DNA from: Candidatus Kapaibacterium sp.
Lineage (GTDB): Bacteria > Bacteroidota > Ignavibacteria > Kapaibacteriales > NICIL-2
Assembly: GCA_026003475.1 (NCBI GenBank)
Contig: BPHJ01000001.1
Coordinates: 320,545 to 384,544 of the forward strand
Direction: 5' to 3'
Length of the DNA: 64,000 nt
Part shown: positions 17,700 to 25,140 of the stretch, one piece after another
Layout: every line of letters begins with the position of its first letter
How positions within the stretch are numbered: position 1 is the first letter of the stretch
The notes under the pieces: model-generated
The model's input: only the letters and a program-made list of their open reading frames with translations
Told to the model about the DNA's origin: nothing
The model's database searches: none
Translations under genes and position numbers: made by a program

Positions 17700-18472
17700 G
17701 GTCGTTCGGTTGCATGGGTGATGATGCGTGTTCCTCTGCGGTGCGGCAATGCCTGCGCTGAAATGACACGAACGCAGACCCCGCACTCAGCAGCGGAGAA
17801 TGCTGCATCGAGCTTGGGGAGCATACCATCGCGGATAACTCCGCTGGTGCTCAGCGCCGCGTAGCTTGTGCGATCGAGTTCGCTCAGGAGTTGACCGTCA
17901 GCACCGAGAACGCCGCCGCTGGATGTGCAGAAGGAAAGTTCAACCGACCATCCGTGGGCGGTGAACATTACTGCAACCGTTGCGGCAATGGTATCGGCGT
18001 TTGTGTTGAGCAACTGCCCCCATCCGTCGTAGGTCAGCGGAGACATCACCGGTGTATAGCCATGCTCCAGCAAGCGCATGAGCATGGTGGCATCGGTACG
18101 CGTCGGGTCGCCCACCAGACCGAAGTCAATGCTGCCTGTGCGACGAGTGGCACAAATTGTTCCTCCATCGAATGCTGCAATGCCAACGGCACGGATACCG
18201 GCTGCCAGTAGTGCCGCGACCAAGCGTTTATTGAGGATGCCAGCCGTTGTCATCACCAGAACGTCGAGCATTGCGTGGTCGGTGATGCGGCGTCCATTGT
18301 GGAAGTGTGGGGATAGTCCGAGCCGTTGTGCGAGCTCAGTGGTTTGTCGTCCGCCACCATGGACAATCACCAGAGGTTGTGGCAGCAGTGCAATGCGCCG
18401 TGCAAGCACTCGAATGTGATCATCGTCGCCGAGCAACTCACCGCCGATTTTGAGAACGTGGACCGACTTCAT
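17696..18472 (-). CDS. argB: N-acylglutamate kinase (ArgB family)
   Basis: About 258 residues, start ATG at 18472 fixed by an ATGA overlap with argF'. The protein begins MKSVHVLKIGGELLGDDD, with the amino-acid-kinase glycine loop KIGGE, followed by VIVHGGGRQTTELAQRLG and, later, the LLNTNADTIAATVA nucleotide-site segment. It phosphorylates N-acetylglutamate or, in Bacteroidota with N-succinyl intermediates, N-succinylglutamate. It lacks the N-terminal helix found in arginine-inhibited hexameric kinases, suggesting it is not feedback-inhibited through that helix; control may instead lie in the operon leader. Substrate choice (acetyl versus succinyl) cannot be read from this protein. Confidence 0.93.
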   Translation of the reverse strand: MKSVHVLKIGGELLGDDDHIRVLARRIALLPQPLVIVHGGGRQTTELAQRLGLSPHFHNGRRITDHAMLDVLVMTTAGILNKRLVAALLAAGIRAVGIAAFDGGTICATRRTGSIDFGLVGDPTRTDATMLMRLLEHGYTPVMSPLTYDGWGQLLNTNADTIAATVAVMFTAHGWSVELSFCTSSGGVLGADGQLLSELDRTSYAALSTSGVIRDGMLPKLDAAFSAAECGVCVRVISAQALPHRRGTRIITHATERP

Positions 18473-19416
18473 TGGGCTTCCAGGATGGTTCGCAAGACTG
18501 CTTGTGCTGCCGGAACGCGGTTGGCAGCTTGCTCGATGATGATGGACGAAGGAGAGTCCAGCACTGCATCGCTGGCAATCATGTTCCGCCGAATCGGAAG
18601 GCAATGCATGAAGTAGGCGTTGCGTGTTCGCGCCATCTTTTCGGGGGTGATTTGCCAGCGCATGTCTTGGCAGAGGATTTTGCCGTAGTCGTGATAGCTT
18701 GACCAGTTTTTCGCATAGACAAAGTCAGCGCCGTCGAATGCTGCATCCTGGTCGTGTGTGATCGTTGCGCCTGCGGTGAAGCGTTCGTCCAGCTCGTATC
18801 CTGGCGGGTGAGTGATGACCAGTTCGTACCCCATCGCGATTGCCCACTCTGCAAATGAATTCGGCACTGCCTGCGGAAGTGCTTTCGGATGAGGAGCCCA
18901 GCTAAGGACAACGCGCGGCCTGCTTGTGCGTTTGAAATGCTCAATGGTCAGCATGTCCGCCAAGGACTGCAAGGGATGGCGTGTGGCCGATTCCAAGCTG
19001 ATGACGGGTACACCAGCACACGCGACGAAGCGCTCCAGTATGGTTTCGGCATAATCCTCGTCGCGGTTGGTAAGCTGTGCAAAGGAACGAATGCCGAGAA
19101 TATCAACGTACCGACCCAGCACAGCAGCAGCTTCGCGAATGTGCTCTGCAGCAGCACCATCCATGACGACGCCATCGCGCGTTTCCAAGAGCCACGTATC
19201 GCTACCGGGACTCATGCTCACAACATCCATCCCCAGCAGCGTCGCGGCACGATGCGTGCTGACTCTGGTTCGCAGACTCGGATTGAAAAACACCATGCCG
19301 AGCGTGCGTCCGCGCCCGAGCGATGACCAAGCGTTGGGAGTGCGCTTGCATTCGGCTGCACGCTCGAGGAGCAGCGCAAGGTCAGGAACGTCAGCAAGTG
19401 CGGTAAAATGGTTCAT
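18469..19416 (-). CDS. argF': N-acylornithine carbamoyltransferase, predicted N-succinyl-L-ornithine type
   Basis: A 315-residue transcarbamylase. FFNPSLRTRVST (43-54) is the carbamoyl-phosphate site and FMHCLPIRRN (269-278) the second signature. SWAPHPKALPQAVPNSFAEW (172-191) and YAKNW (234-238) match the Bacteroides fragilis N-succinylornithine enzyme as I recall it, and the two align without gaps to residue 90. Ordinary OTCase has a different ornithine loop. At position 90, Pro in B. fragilis and Glu (residue 92) in the Xanthomonas acetylornithine enzyme, this protein has Ala (MDGAAAEH). Published mutants E92A/P/S/V turn the acetyl enzyme into a succinyl enzyme, so succinylornithine is predicted here. 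Its gene lies 18 bp after argC and overlaps argB by ATGA. Confidence 0.93.
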   Translation of the reverse strand: MNHFTALADVPDLALLLERAAECKRTPNAWSSLGRGRTLGMVFFNPSLRTRVSTHRAATLLGMDVVSMSPGSDTWLLETRDGVVMDGAAAEHIREAAAVLGRYVDILGIRSFAQLTNRDEDYAETILERFVACAGVPVISLESATRHPLQSLADMLTIEHFKRTSRPRVVLSWAPHPKALPQAVPNSFAEWAIAMGYELVITHPPGYELDERFTAGATITHDQDAAFDGADFVYAKNWSSYHDYGKILCQDMRWQITPEKMARTRNAYFMHCLPIRRNMIASDAVLDSPSSIIIEQAANRVPAAQAVLRTILEAQ

Positions 19417-19434
19417 GGGTTATCCAGCTCCGTG

Positions 19435-20373
19435 TTACCATCCGATTGCACGCATGGGAAGCCCAGCGCATTCATCAATGCCGAGCGCGAGATTCATGTT
19501 CTGCACAGCTTGCGCTGCAGCACCTTTGAGCATGTTGTCGAGAACGCAAACAATAGCAGCAGTCTTGCCGTCGGTGCTGCAGTGGAGGAGTGCACGGGAA
19601 GTACCGACGATGCGTTTGAGGTCGGGACTGTCGTCAGATAGCTGCACCAGCGGATGCGACTGGTAGTACTGCCGGTAGAGTGCCGTCAGCGACTCCTGAT
19701 CGAGTGGCAATGCCACAACGACCGTCACGATGATGCCACGGGTGAACGGTCCGCGATAGGGCACAAAGTGTAGCTGCGCATCGGTGTTGAGTGCGGTGAG
19801 AACCTCGCGCGCATGGCGATGGCGAAGAATGCTGTAGGCCTGGACGTTTGCATGGCGCCAGGAAAAGTGGAGCGTCGGGCTCAGCTCTGCGCCTGCGCCT
19901 GTTGAACCGGTGATGCCGCTGGCATGGATCGTTGATGGCAGTAGCTGGTTTGTGGCCAGTGGTAGCAGTGGAAGGAGCAGCGCCGTTGCAAAGCATCCGG
20001 GATTGGCAATCCGGCGTGCACGGCCGATTCGATCACGATTGAGCTCTGGCAAGCCGTACACAAAGTCGGGGTCAGCACGATGGTCGCTGCTTAGGTCAAT
20101 GATCACGCTGCGACGGAGATGCGGGTACTGCTCCAGGATGTGATGTGTCGTGCCGTGCGGTACCGCCAGAAAGACAACCGCCGCGTCGCCCGGTTCGGCA
20201 TGCAGTTCCAGATCAACGATGCCAGCAAGGTCGGGGGCCACTGCGCTTAGCGGTTTGCCAGCGTGTGTGCGGCTTGTTGCATAGGCAAGCTTGGCGTGTG
20301 GGTGGAACGCCAGGATGCGCACCAGCTCCGTTCCAACAAATCCCGATGCTCCGATGATGCCAACCTGAGTCAT
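19435..20373 (-). CDS. argC: N-acyl-gamma-glutamyl-phosphate reductase
   Basis: About 312 residues; ATG at 20373 is fixed by an ATGA overlap with argG. The Rossmann motif GIIGASGFVGTEL is at the N-terminus, the catalytic Cys lies in ANPGCFAT near residue 143, and the conserved HxxE-like region (THHILEQYP) and FVPYRGPFTRGI follow. It reduces the N-acylglutamyl phosphate made by ArgB to the semialdehyde. The next step requires an aminotransferase (ArgD), which is not in this operon or elsewhere in the window. Downstream argF' starts 18 bp after its stop, the only real gap inside the operon. Confidence 0.95.
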   Translation of the reverse strand: MTQVGIIGASGFVGTELVRILAFHPHAKLAYATSRTHAGKPLSAVAPDLAGIVDLELHAEPGDAAVVFLAVPHGTTHHILEQYPHLRRSVIIDLSSDHRADPDFVYGLPELNRDRIGRARRIANPGCFATALLLPLLPLATNQLLPSTIHASGITGSTGAGAELSPTLHFSWRHANVQAYSILRHRHAREVLTALNTDAQLHFVPYRGPFTRGIIVTVVVALPLDQESLTALYRQYYQSHPLVQLSDDSPDLKRIVGTSRALLHCSTDGKTAAIVCVLDNMLKGAAAQAVQNMNLALGIDECAGLPMRAIGW

Positions 20374-21566
20374 AGTTGATCGGCGTTGATGGTGTGGTAG
20401 ATGCGCAATTGCTGAGCTGCGATGCGTGCAAATCCGCGGACGTCGGCAGCGCTCCAATCGCTGGATTGCTCGCCGTACATCCCAAAGCGTGGATGCATCA
20501 GATCGTGGGGGGAAACGATTCCCTCGACTTCGAATCGCTTGGGTTCAAGGCAGACGAAGACATCGCCAGTGACGGTCTGTTGCGTTGTCTCGAGCATCGC
20601 TTCGATGGCACGTAGAGCGGGTTCTTCGAACATTCCCTCGTGGAGAAGTTGCCCGTACCACTGCGCGATCTGCTCTTTGAGGATCAATTGCCATTTGGTG
20701 AGGGTGTGCTTTTCCAGCGCGTGATGTGCTGCGATCATGAGCAGTGGTGCTGCAGCCTGGAAGCCGACGCGTCCTTTGGTGCCGATGATGGTATCCCCGA
20801 CGTGCATACCTCTGCCAATGCCGTACGGTGCGGCGATATCTTCCAGTCCGCCGATCGCCTGCACCGGATGCTCGAACAGTGTTCCATCAAAGCCGACAAG
20901 CTCACCGCAAGCGAAGTGGAGCGTCACGCGACGGTTGTCAGTAGCAGTGATCGGTGTCGGGAAGGCATCATCTGGCAGCGGCTTGTGCGAGGTCAACGTT
21001 TGATGCCCGCCGATGGTTGTACCCCACAAGCCACGGTTGATCGAGTAGGGCGGGCGATTGTACTCGAGTGCGACGCCGTGCTTATGGAGGAAGGCCAATG
21101 CCTGTTCACGGGTGATGTTGTGGTCGCGGATCGGAGTGACAATCTCCATTTCAGGCGCCAGCACACTCCAGGAGGCATCGAAGCGGATCTGATCGTTGCC
21201 TGCGCCGGTGCTTCCATGCGCTAAGGCCTGTGCACCGAGTGCTCGTGCATGCTGAGCGATAAGGCGTGCTTGAATAGCGCGTTCAGCACTGACCGAGAGT
21301 GGATAGGTACCGTACCGGAGCACGTTGCCAAAGACCAAGTACCGCACACACAGCTCGTAGAGCGGACGCGTTCCATCCAGTGTCGTGTGGGAGGTGGCTC
21401 CAAGCTCGAGGGCACGGTGTTCGATTGCGGCTCGTTCATCGGCGGTGAATCCACCGGTATCCACGGTGACGGTGTGGACTTCCTCCCAACCATACTCGGC
21501 GCGGAGTGCCAGCAGACAGTACGAGGTATCCAACCCACCGCTGAAAGCAAGGACGATGCGTTTCAT
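20370..21566 (-). CDS. argG: Argininosuccinate synthase
   Basis: A 398-residue ATP-pyrophosphatase that condenses citrulline and aspartate. The P-loop LAFSGGLDTSYCL is at residues 6-18, with AHGSTGAGNDQIRFD near 115-129 as the citrulline/aspartate-binding segment. The sequence is of the shorter Bacteroidota type. Start ATG at 21566 overlaps the stop of the GNAT gene as ATGA, and its own stop overlaps argC in the same way, so translation should be coupled across the start of the operon. Confidence 0.95.
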   Translation of the reverse strand: MKRIVLAFSGGLDTSYCLLALRAEYGWEEVHTVTVDTGGFTADERAAIEHRALELGATSHTTLDGTRPLYELCVRYLVFGNVLRYGTYPLSVSAERAIQARLIAQHARALGAQALAHGSTGAGNDQIRFDASWSVLAPEMEIVTPIRDHNITREQALAFLHKHGVALEYNRPPYSINRGLWGTTIGGHQTLTSHKPLPDDAFPTPITATDNRRVTLHFACGELVGFDGTLFEHPVQAIGGLEDIAAPYGIGRGMHVGDTIIGTKGRVGFQAAAPLLMIAAHHALEKHTLTKWQLILKEQIAQWYGQLLHEGMFEEPALRAIEAMLETTQQTVTGDVFVCLEPKRFEVEGIVSPHDLMHPRFGMYGEQSSDWSAADVRGFARIAAQQLRIYHTINADQL

Positions 21567-22183
21567 AGGTGCACTGAGTCAGTGGTGTCTAGTGCTAAGG
21601 GAAGGCTGTACTCCATGTGTTCAGCCGGATCATAGAGCATCCCGGTACAAAGGCACATGGTGCGACCGGTGCGCTGGAGAATGTCGTAGTTGCGGCAGGA
21701 TTGACAGCCGCGCCAGAACTCCTCGTCGGTGGTCAATTCGGAGAAGTGGACGGGACGGTAACCCAGCTCGGAGTTGAGCTTCATCACGGCGGCGCTGGTA
21801 GTAATGCCGAAAATTTTTGCGTTCGGGTAAAGCTGGCGCGACCGTTCAAAGGCAGCACGCTTGATTCGCCGTGCGATGCCAAGTTTGCGGTAGTCCGGCG
21901 CGACGATCAGCCCAGAATTGGCAACGTATCGCCCGTGCTCCCAGGTTTCGATGTAACAGAATCCAACCAGCCTACCCTGCCAGTGTGCAATGATAGCTTT
22001 TCCTTCGCGCATCTTCTGGCGAATGTAGTCCGGTGGGCGCTTGGCAATTCCTGTCCCTCGCTGGAGCGCTGATTGCTCGATGAGCGCTGAAATCTCCTCG
22101 GCAAAATGCTCGTGCTCGGCGGTGGCAACCTCGACGGTGATTGCCTCCGCAGACAGGGGCGGTTGGAGCGTTGCAGTGTCCAT
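21563..22183 (-). CDS. GNAT-family acyltransferase, likely N-acylglutamate synthase of the arginine operon
   Basis: A 206-residue GNAT protein and the first structural gene of the arginine operon. The acetyl-CoA pyrophosphate loop appears as VAPDYRKLGIARRI near residues 94-107. A C-terminal Cys cluster, WRGCQSCRNYDIL then MCLCTGMLYDP, is conserved in Bacteroidota proteins found next to argG and may bind metal. Such GNATs are proposed to be the acetyl- or succinyl-glutamate synthase that starts the pathway; here that role is inferred from position and from the absence of argA or argJ. Start ATG at 22183 follows the attenuator U-tract by about 17 bp. Its stop overlaps argG by ATGA. Confidence 0.82.
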   Translation of the reverse strand: MDTATLQPPLSAEAITVEVATAEHEHFAEEISALIEQSALQRGTGIAKRPPDYIRQKMREGKAIIAHWQGRLVGFCYIETWEHGRYVANSGLIVAPDYRKLGIARRIKRAAFERSRQLYPNAKIFGITTSAAVMKLNSELGYRPVHFSELTTDEEFWRGCQSCRNYDILQRTGRTMCLCTGMLYDPAEHMEYSLPLALDTTDSVHL

Positions 22184-22200
22184 GGCAGCTGGATACGGTT

Positions 22201-22248
22201 GAACAAAAACGCAAAACGCCGCTTCCCGATGGCACAGGAAGCGGCGTT
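22201..22248 (-). terminator. Intrinsic terminator (attenuator) ahead of the arginine operon
   Basis: On the minus strand, AACGCCGCTTCC and GGAAGCGGCGTT form a perfect 12-bp stem (22215-22226 with 22237-22248) around a 10-nt loop, followed at once by a U-rich tract (TTTTGCGTTTTTG). It stands about 17 bp before the first gene and after the Arg-rich leader ORF, so it can only act on transcripts of the operon itself. The plus strand has no T-tract after the stem. Read-through would be needed for arg gene expression, as in classical amino-acid attenuation. Confidence 0.85.
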
Positions 22249-22270
22249 CAGTGTTGAATGTGTCGGTTGC

Positions 22271-22381
22271 TCAGGGGTCTTCGATCTGCGAAACGTTCCG
22301 TCCCGACAATACGCGCGCCTTCCCATGCCACAGGAGGCAGGGTCGTCGCAACGTTCGTCGTCGGCAATTTCCGCAGAACAT
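22271..22381 (-). CDS. Arginine-rich leader peptide of the arginine operon
   Basis: A 36-codon ORF, ATG at 22381, stop TGA at 22271-22273, lying between a plausible promoter and the attenuator. The peptide begins MFCGNCRRRTLRRPC: codons 7, 8, 9, 12 and 13 are all CGA arginine codons, and two more Arg follow at 23 and 28. Such a run directly upstream of arginine genes is the mark of a leader peptide at which ribosomes stall when Arg-tRNA is scarce. Just after the Arg codons, GGGAAGGCGCGCG (22312-22324) can pair, with bulges, with the 5' arm of the terminator, giving a possible antiterminator. No strong Shine-Dalgarno precedes the ATG. The identification is from sequence pattern only; translation is not shown. 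No other gene is seen in the 380 bp between the GNAT and thiolase genes. Confidence 0.75.
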   Translation of the reverse strand: MFCGNCRRRTLRRPCLLWHGKARVLSGRNVSQIEDP

Positions 22382-22418
22382 GGAAGCGTCTATTGATTCA
22401 TCGGAAAAACAAGCGGCG

Positions 22419-22450
22419 CGAAAATACAGCGCCAGCTGGATATGTGCAAA
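22419..22450 (-). promoter_or_regulatory. Candidate promoter of the arginine operon leader
   Basis: On the minus strand TTTG is followed after 20 nt by TATTTTCG, one mismatch from the Bacteroidota -33/-7 consensus (TTTG, 19-21 nt, TAnnTTTG). The same stretch also reads as TTGCAC, 17 nt, TATTTT for a sigma70-type promoter. Transcription would start some 30 nt before the leader-peptide ATG. Not tested; inferred from pattern and position. Confidence 0.5.
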
Positions 22451-22563
22451 ACGTTTTTCTGTCGAGCATGTTCCAAAGCCAACGAGGATGGTTGCAGGTG
22501 TACCCTGTCGGAGGTGCCGTATTTTTGTTCGGTTTGTTCTGTACACCAGCACAACGATTTGCT

Positions 22564-23742
22564 ATGTCATCAACGGTCATTCTCTCGGCAGCGCGGACAC
22601 CGATCGGTGCGTTTATGGGTTCGCTGTCGTCGCTAACGGCACCGCAGTTGGGTGCTGTGGCAATCAAGGCAGCACTTGAACGCGCCGGCGTTGCGCCGGA
22701 TCAGGTCAGCGAAGTCATTATGGGCAACGTCCTCACTGCTGGCGTTGGGCAAGCTCCCGCGCGGCAAGCAGCAATCGGTGCGGGGCTACCAGTTACTGTT
22801 CCCTGCATGACGATCAACAAAGTTTGTGGCAGTGGTCTCAAATCGGTCATGCTCGCCGATCAGGCGATACGGTGTGGTGATGCCGAGGTCGTCGTCGCCG
22901 GCGGGCAAGAGTCCATGAGCAATGCACCCTACCTGCTACCCAAAGGGCGTACCGGCTATCGGTACGGGCATGGCCAGGTGCTCGACTCTATGCTGCTCGA
23001 TGGCCTCACCGATGCCTATCAACCTGAACCGATGGGCGTTTTTGCTGATCGCTGTGCTGCTGCCTGTAACATTGGGCGCGCCGAACAGGACGAGTATGCC
23101 ATCGAAAGCTATCGCCGCGCGATCCGTGCACACCAGGAAGGATACTTCGCCGATGAAATTGTACCTGTTGTGGTCCGCAGCGGAAAAGAGCAGACAACAG
23201 TCACACTCGATGAAGAGCCGCAGAAAGTCAAGTTCGAGAAAATACCGCAGCTCAAGCCAGTCTTCACCGCCGACGGCACCGTGACGGCTGCCAACGCCAG
23301 TTCGATTGACGATGGTGCTGCTGCACTGGTACTGGCAAGCGAGCAATGGGCGGCTGCGCACGGGAAGAAGCCCTTGGCACGGATCGTTGCGCAAGCAACC
23401 TATGCTCATGCGCCAGAGGACTTCAATACCGCGCCGATCTACAGCATCGAGCGGCTGTTGGCAAAAGCTGGGATGAGCGTTGATCAAGTTGACCTGTTCG
23501 AGATCAACGAAGCGTTCGCGGTAACGGCACTGGCAGCAAAGCAGCAACTTGGTATTCCCCACGAAAAGCTCAATGTGCATGGCGGTGCTGTGGCCTTAGG
23601 CCATCCAATTGGTGCCAGTGGTGCGCGCATTCTGACCACCCTGCTCTACGCACTCGGTCGGTATGGGAAGCGCTACGGCGTTGCCGCGCTGTGCATCGGC
23701 GGCGGGGAAGCAACGGCAGTCTTAGTCGAGCGGATCGGCTGA
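22564..23742 (+). CDS. Acetyl-CoA C-acetyltransferase (thiolase)
   Basis: A 392-residue thiolase. The acylated Cys is in NKVCGSGLKSV (near residue 88), the His in NVHGGAVALGHPIGASGAR, and the second Cys in ALCIGGGEATAVLVE at the C-terminus. These are the three catalytic elements of type II (biosynthetic/acetoacetyl-CoA) thiolases. ATG at 22564 gives the conserved start MSSTVILSAARTPIG; the frame is open further upstream, but that stretch is the arginine leader region on the other strand. Stop and the start of icd share a base (TGATG). Whether it serves beta-oxidation, polyhydroxybutyrate or acetoacetate metabolism cannot be decided here. Confidence 0.95.
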   Translation: MSSTVILSAARTPIGAFMGSLSSLTAPQLGAVAIKAALERAGVAPDQVSEVIMGNVLTAGVGQAPARQAAIGAGLPVTVPCMTINKVCGSGLKSVMLADQAIRCGDAEVVVAGGQESMSNAPYLLPKGRTGYRYGHGQVLDSMLLDGLTDAYQPEPMGVFADRCAAACNIGRAEQDEYAIESYRRAIRAHQEGYFADEIVPVVVRSGKEQTTVTLDEEPQKVKFEKIPQLKPVFTADGTVTAANASSIDDGAAALVLASEQWAAAHGKKPLARIVAQATYAHAPEDFNTAPIYSIERLLAKAGMSVDQVDLFEINEAFAVTALAAKQQLGIPHEKLNVHGGAVALGHPIGASGARILTTLLYALGRYGKRYGVAALCIGGGEATAVLVERIG

Positions 23743-25124
23743 TGGGTGATCGGATGCATGCTCACCGTCGCGTAACGCTCATCCGCGGCGACGGGATTGG
23801 TCCAGAGATTACCGATGCAGTGGTGCGCATTGTTCATGCTGCGGGTGTTCCCATCGAGTGGGAGGAAGTGCCAGCGGGCTTAGCTTGCTTCGAACAGTGT
23901 GGCTCACCGCTTCCGGCAGAAACGCTCGACTCAATCCGCCGCAACGGCGTTGCTCTCAAAGGTCCGACAACAACACCGGTGGGCACAGGCCATCGGAGCG
24001 TCAACGTCGCAATTCGAACAGCGCTCGACCTATTTGCCAATGTCCGCCCAGCCAAATCCCTGCCGGGAATCGTGACCCGCTTTGGGAATGTGGACCTCAT
24101 CGTTGTCAGAGAGAACATCGAGGATACCTACAGCGCGATCGAACACCAACAAACAGCCGACGTCGCACAGACACTCCGCATTATCACACGGCAAGGGAGC
24201 ATGCTCGTCCACCAGTACGCGTTTGCGCTGGCACGGCAGCTTGGCCGTCGTCGCGTGACGTGTGTACACAAGGCGAATATTCACAAGCAGAGCGACGGCC
24301 TGTTCTTGGAGTGCTTCCGCCAAGTTGCACAGGACTATCCCGACATTGTTGCCGACGACATCATCGTGGACAATGCCTGTATGCAACTGGTCGTTCGTCC
24401 AGAAACGTTCGATGTGCTTGTCCTACCGAACCTGTTTGGGGATATTGTCAGCGACTTGTGTGCAGGGCTTGTCGGTGGCTTAGGGGTTGCTCCTGGTGGA
24501 AATATTGGCCGTCGGCATGCAGTCTTCGAGGCAGTCCACGGTTCAGCCCCAGACATCGCTGGTAAAGGAATCGCCAATCCGACAGCATTGCTGCTGTCAG
24601 CGATCCAGATGCTCGAGCACATTGGCATGGGGCGCTATGCGCGTCGGATAGAGCATGCCCTTTTTGCAACACTGAAAGCCGGTATCATGACGCGCGATTT
24701 GGGGGGCACTGCATCAACCGACCAGTTCTGCCATGCGATCATTGCGCGGCTCGGCGATACTCCATCCGACGAGGGTGCTCGAGACCAGCAACCGGTTGTA
24801 ATACCCGATCCGCCTTTACCAACACCGAGCACGGTGTCGAACTGGCGCGGGGTTGATGTCTTTGTCGAATGGAACCAGTTCGACCGACTCCCTCCCGTGC
24901 CTGAACGGAGCGGTGGCTTGGCGCTGACAATGATTTCAAACCGAGGTACGAAACTGTTTCCCGGGCCGCCCCCACCAGTGACGATGGTCAACTGGTATCG
25001 TTGCCGATATACCGCCGATGCGCCCATTGATTCATCCGAAGTGCTGACGCTGCTTGCCCAGCTCAGTGCCAATGGAATACGGTGGATGCACGTCGAATTA
25101 CTTCCCGAGACCATGGTTTCCTAA
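23742..25124 (+). CDS. icd: Isocitrate dehydrogenase, Thermus-type with C-terminal domain; predicted NAD-dependent
   Basis: About 460 residues. The first ~340 form a decarboxylating dehydrogenase domain: RGDGIGPEI, the substrate segment GHRSVNVAIR, VVRENIEDTY, and EAVHGSAP (263-270). Residues ~366-460 are an added C-terminal domain of the kind seen in Thermus thermophilus IDH. Directly after HGSAP comes Asp271-Ile272, the pair found in NAD-using relatives; NADP enzymes have Lys-Tyr there. NAD dependence is therefore predicted. Start ATG at 23742 overlaps the thiolase stop (TGATG); an in-frame ATG at 23754 is also possible. It feeds the TCA cycle or glutamate synthesis. Alternative: another beta-decarboxylating dehydrogenase, but the C-terminal domain argues for IDH. 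Confidence 0.9.
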   Translation: MGDRMHAHRRVTLIRGDGIGPEITDAVVRIVHAAGVPIEWEEVPAGLACFEQCGSPLPAETLDSIRRNGVALKGPTTTPVGTGHRSVNVAIRTALDLFANVRPAKSLPGIVTRFGNVDLIVVRENIEDTYSAIEHQQTADVAQTLRIITRQGSMLVHQYAFALARQLGRRRVTCVHKANIHKQSDGLFLECFRQVAQDYPDIVADDIIVDNACMQLVVRPETFDVLVLPNLFGDIVSDLCAGLVGGLGVAPGGNIGRRHAVFEAVHGSAPDIAGKGIANPTALLLSAIQMLEHIGMGRYARRIEHALFATLKAGIMTRDLGGTASTDQFCHAIIARLGDTPSDEGARDQQPVVIPDPPLPTPSTVSNWRGVDVFVEWNQFDRLPPVPERSGGLALTMISNRGTKLFPGPPPPVTMVNWYRCRYTADAPIDSSEVLTLLAQLSANGIRWMHVELLPETMVS

Positions 25125-25140
25125 CTGCTTATTCTGCACA

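Noticed and set aside
22258-22563. Long N-terminal extension of the thiolase
   Set aside because: The conserved thiolase start is at 22564; the upstream frame is opposite the arginine leader and its residues are not thiolase-like.
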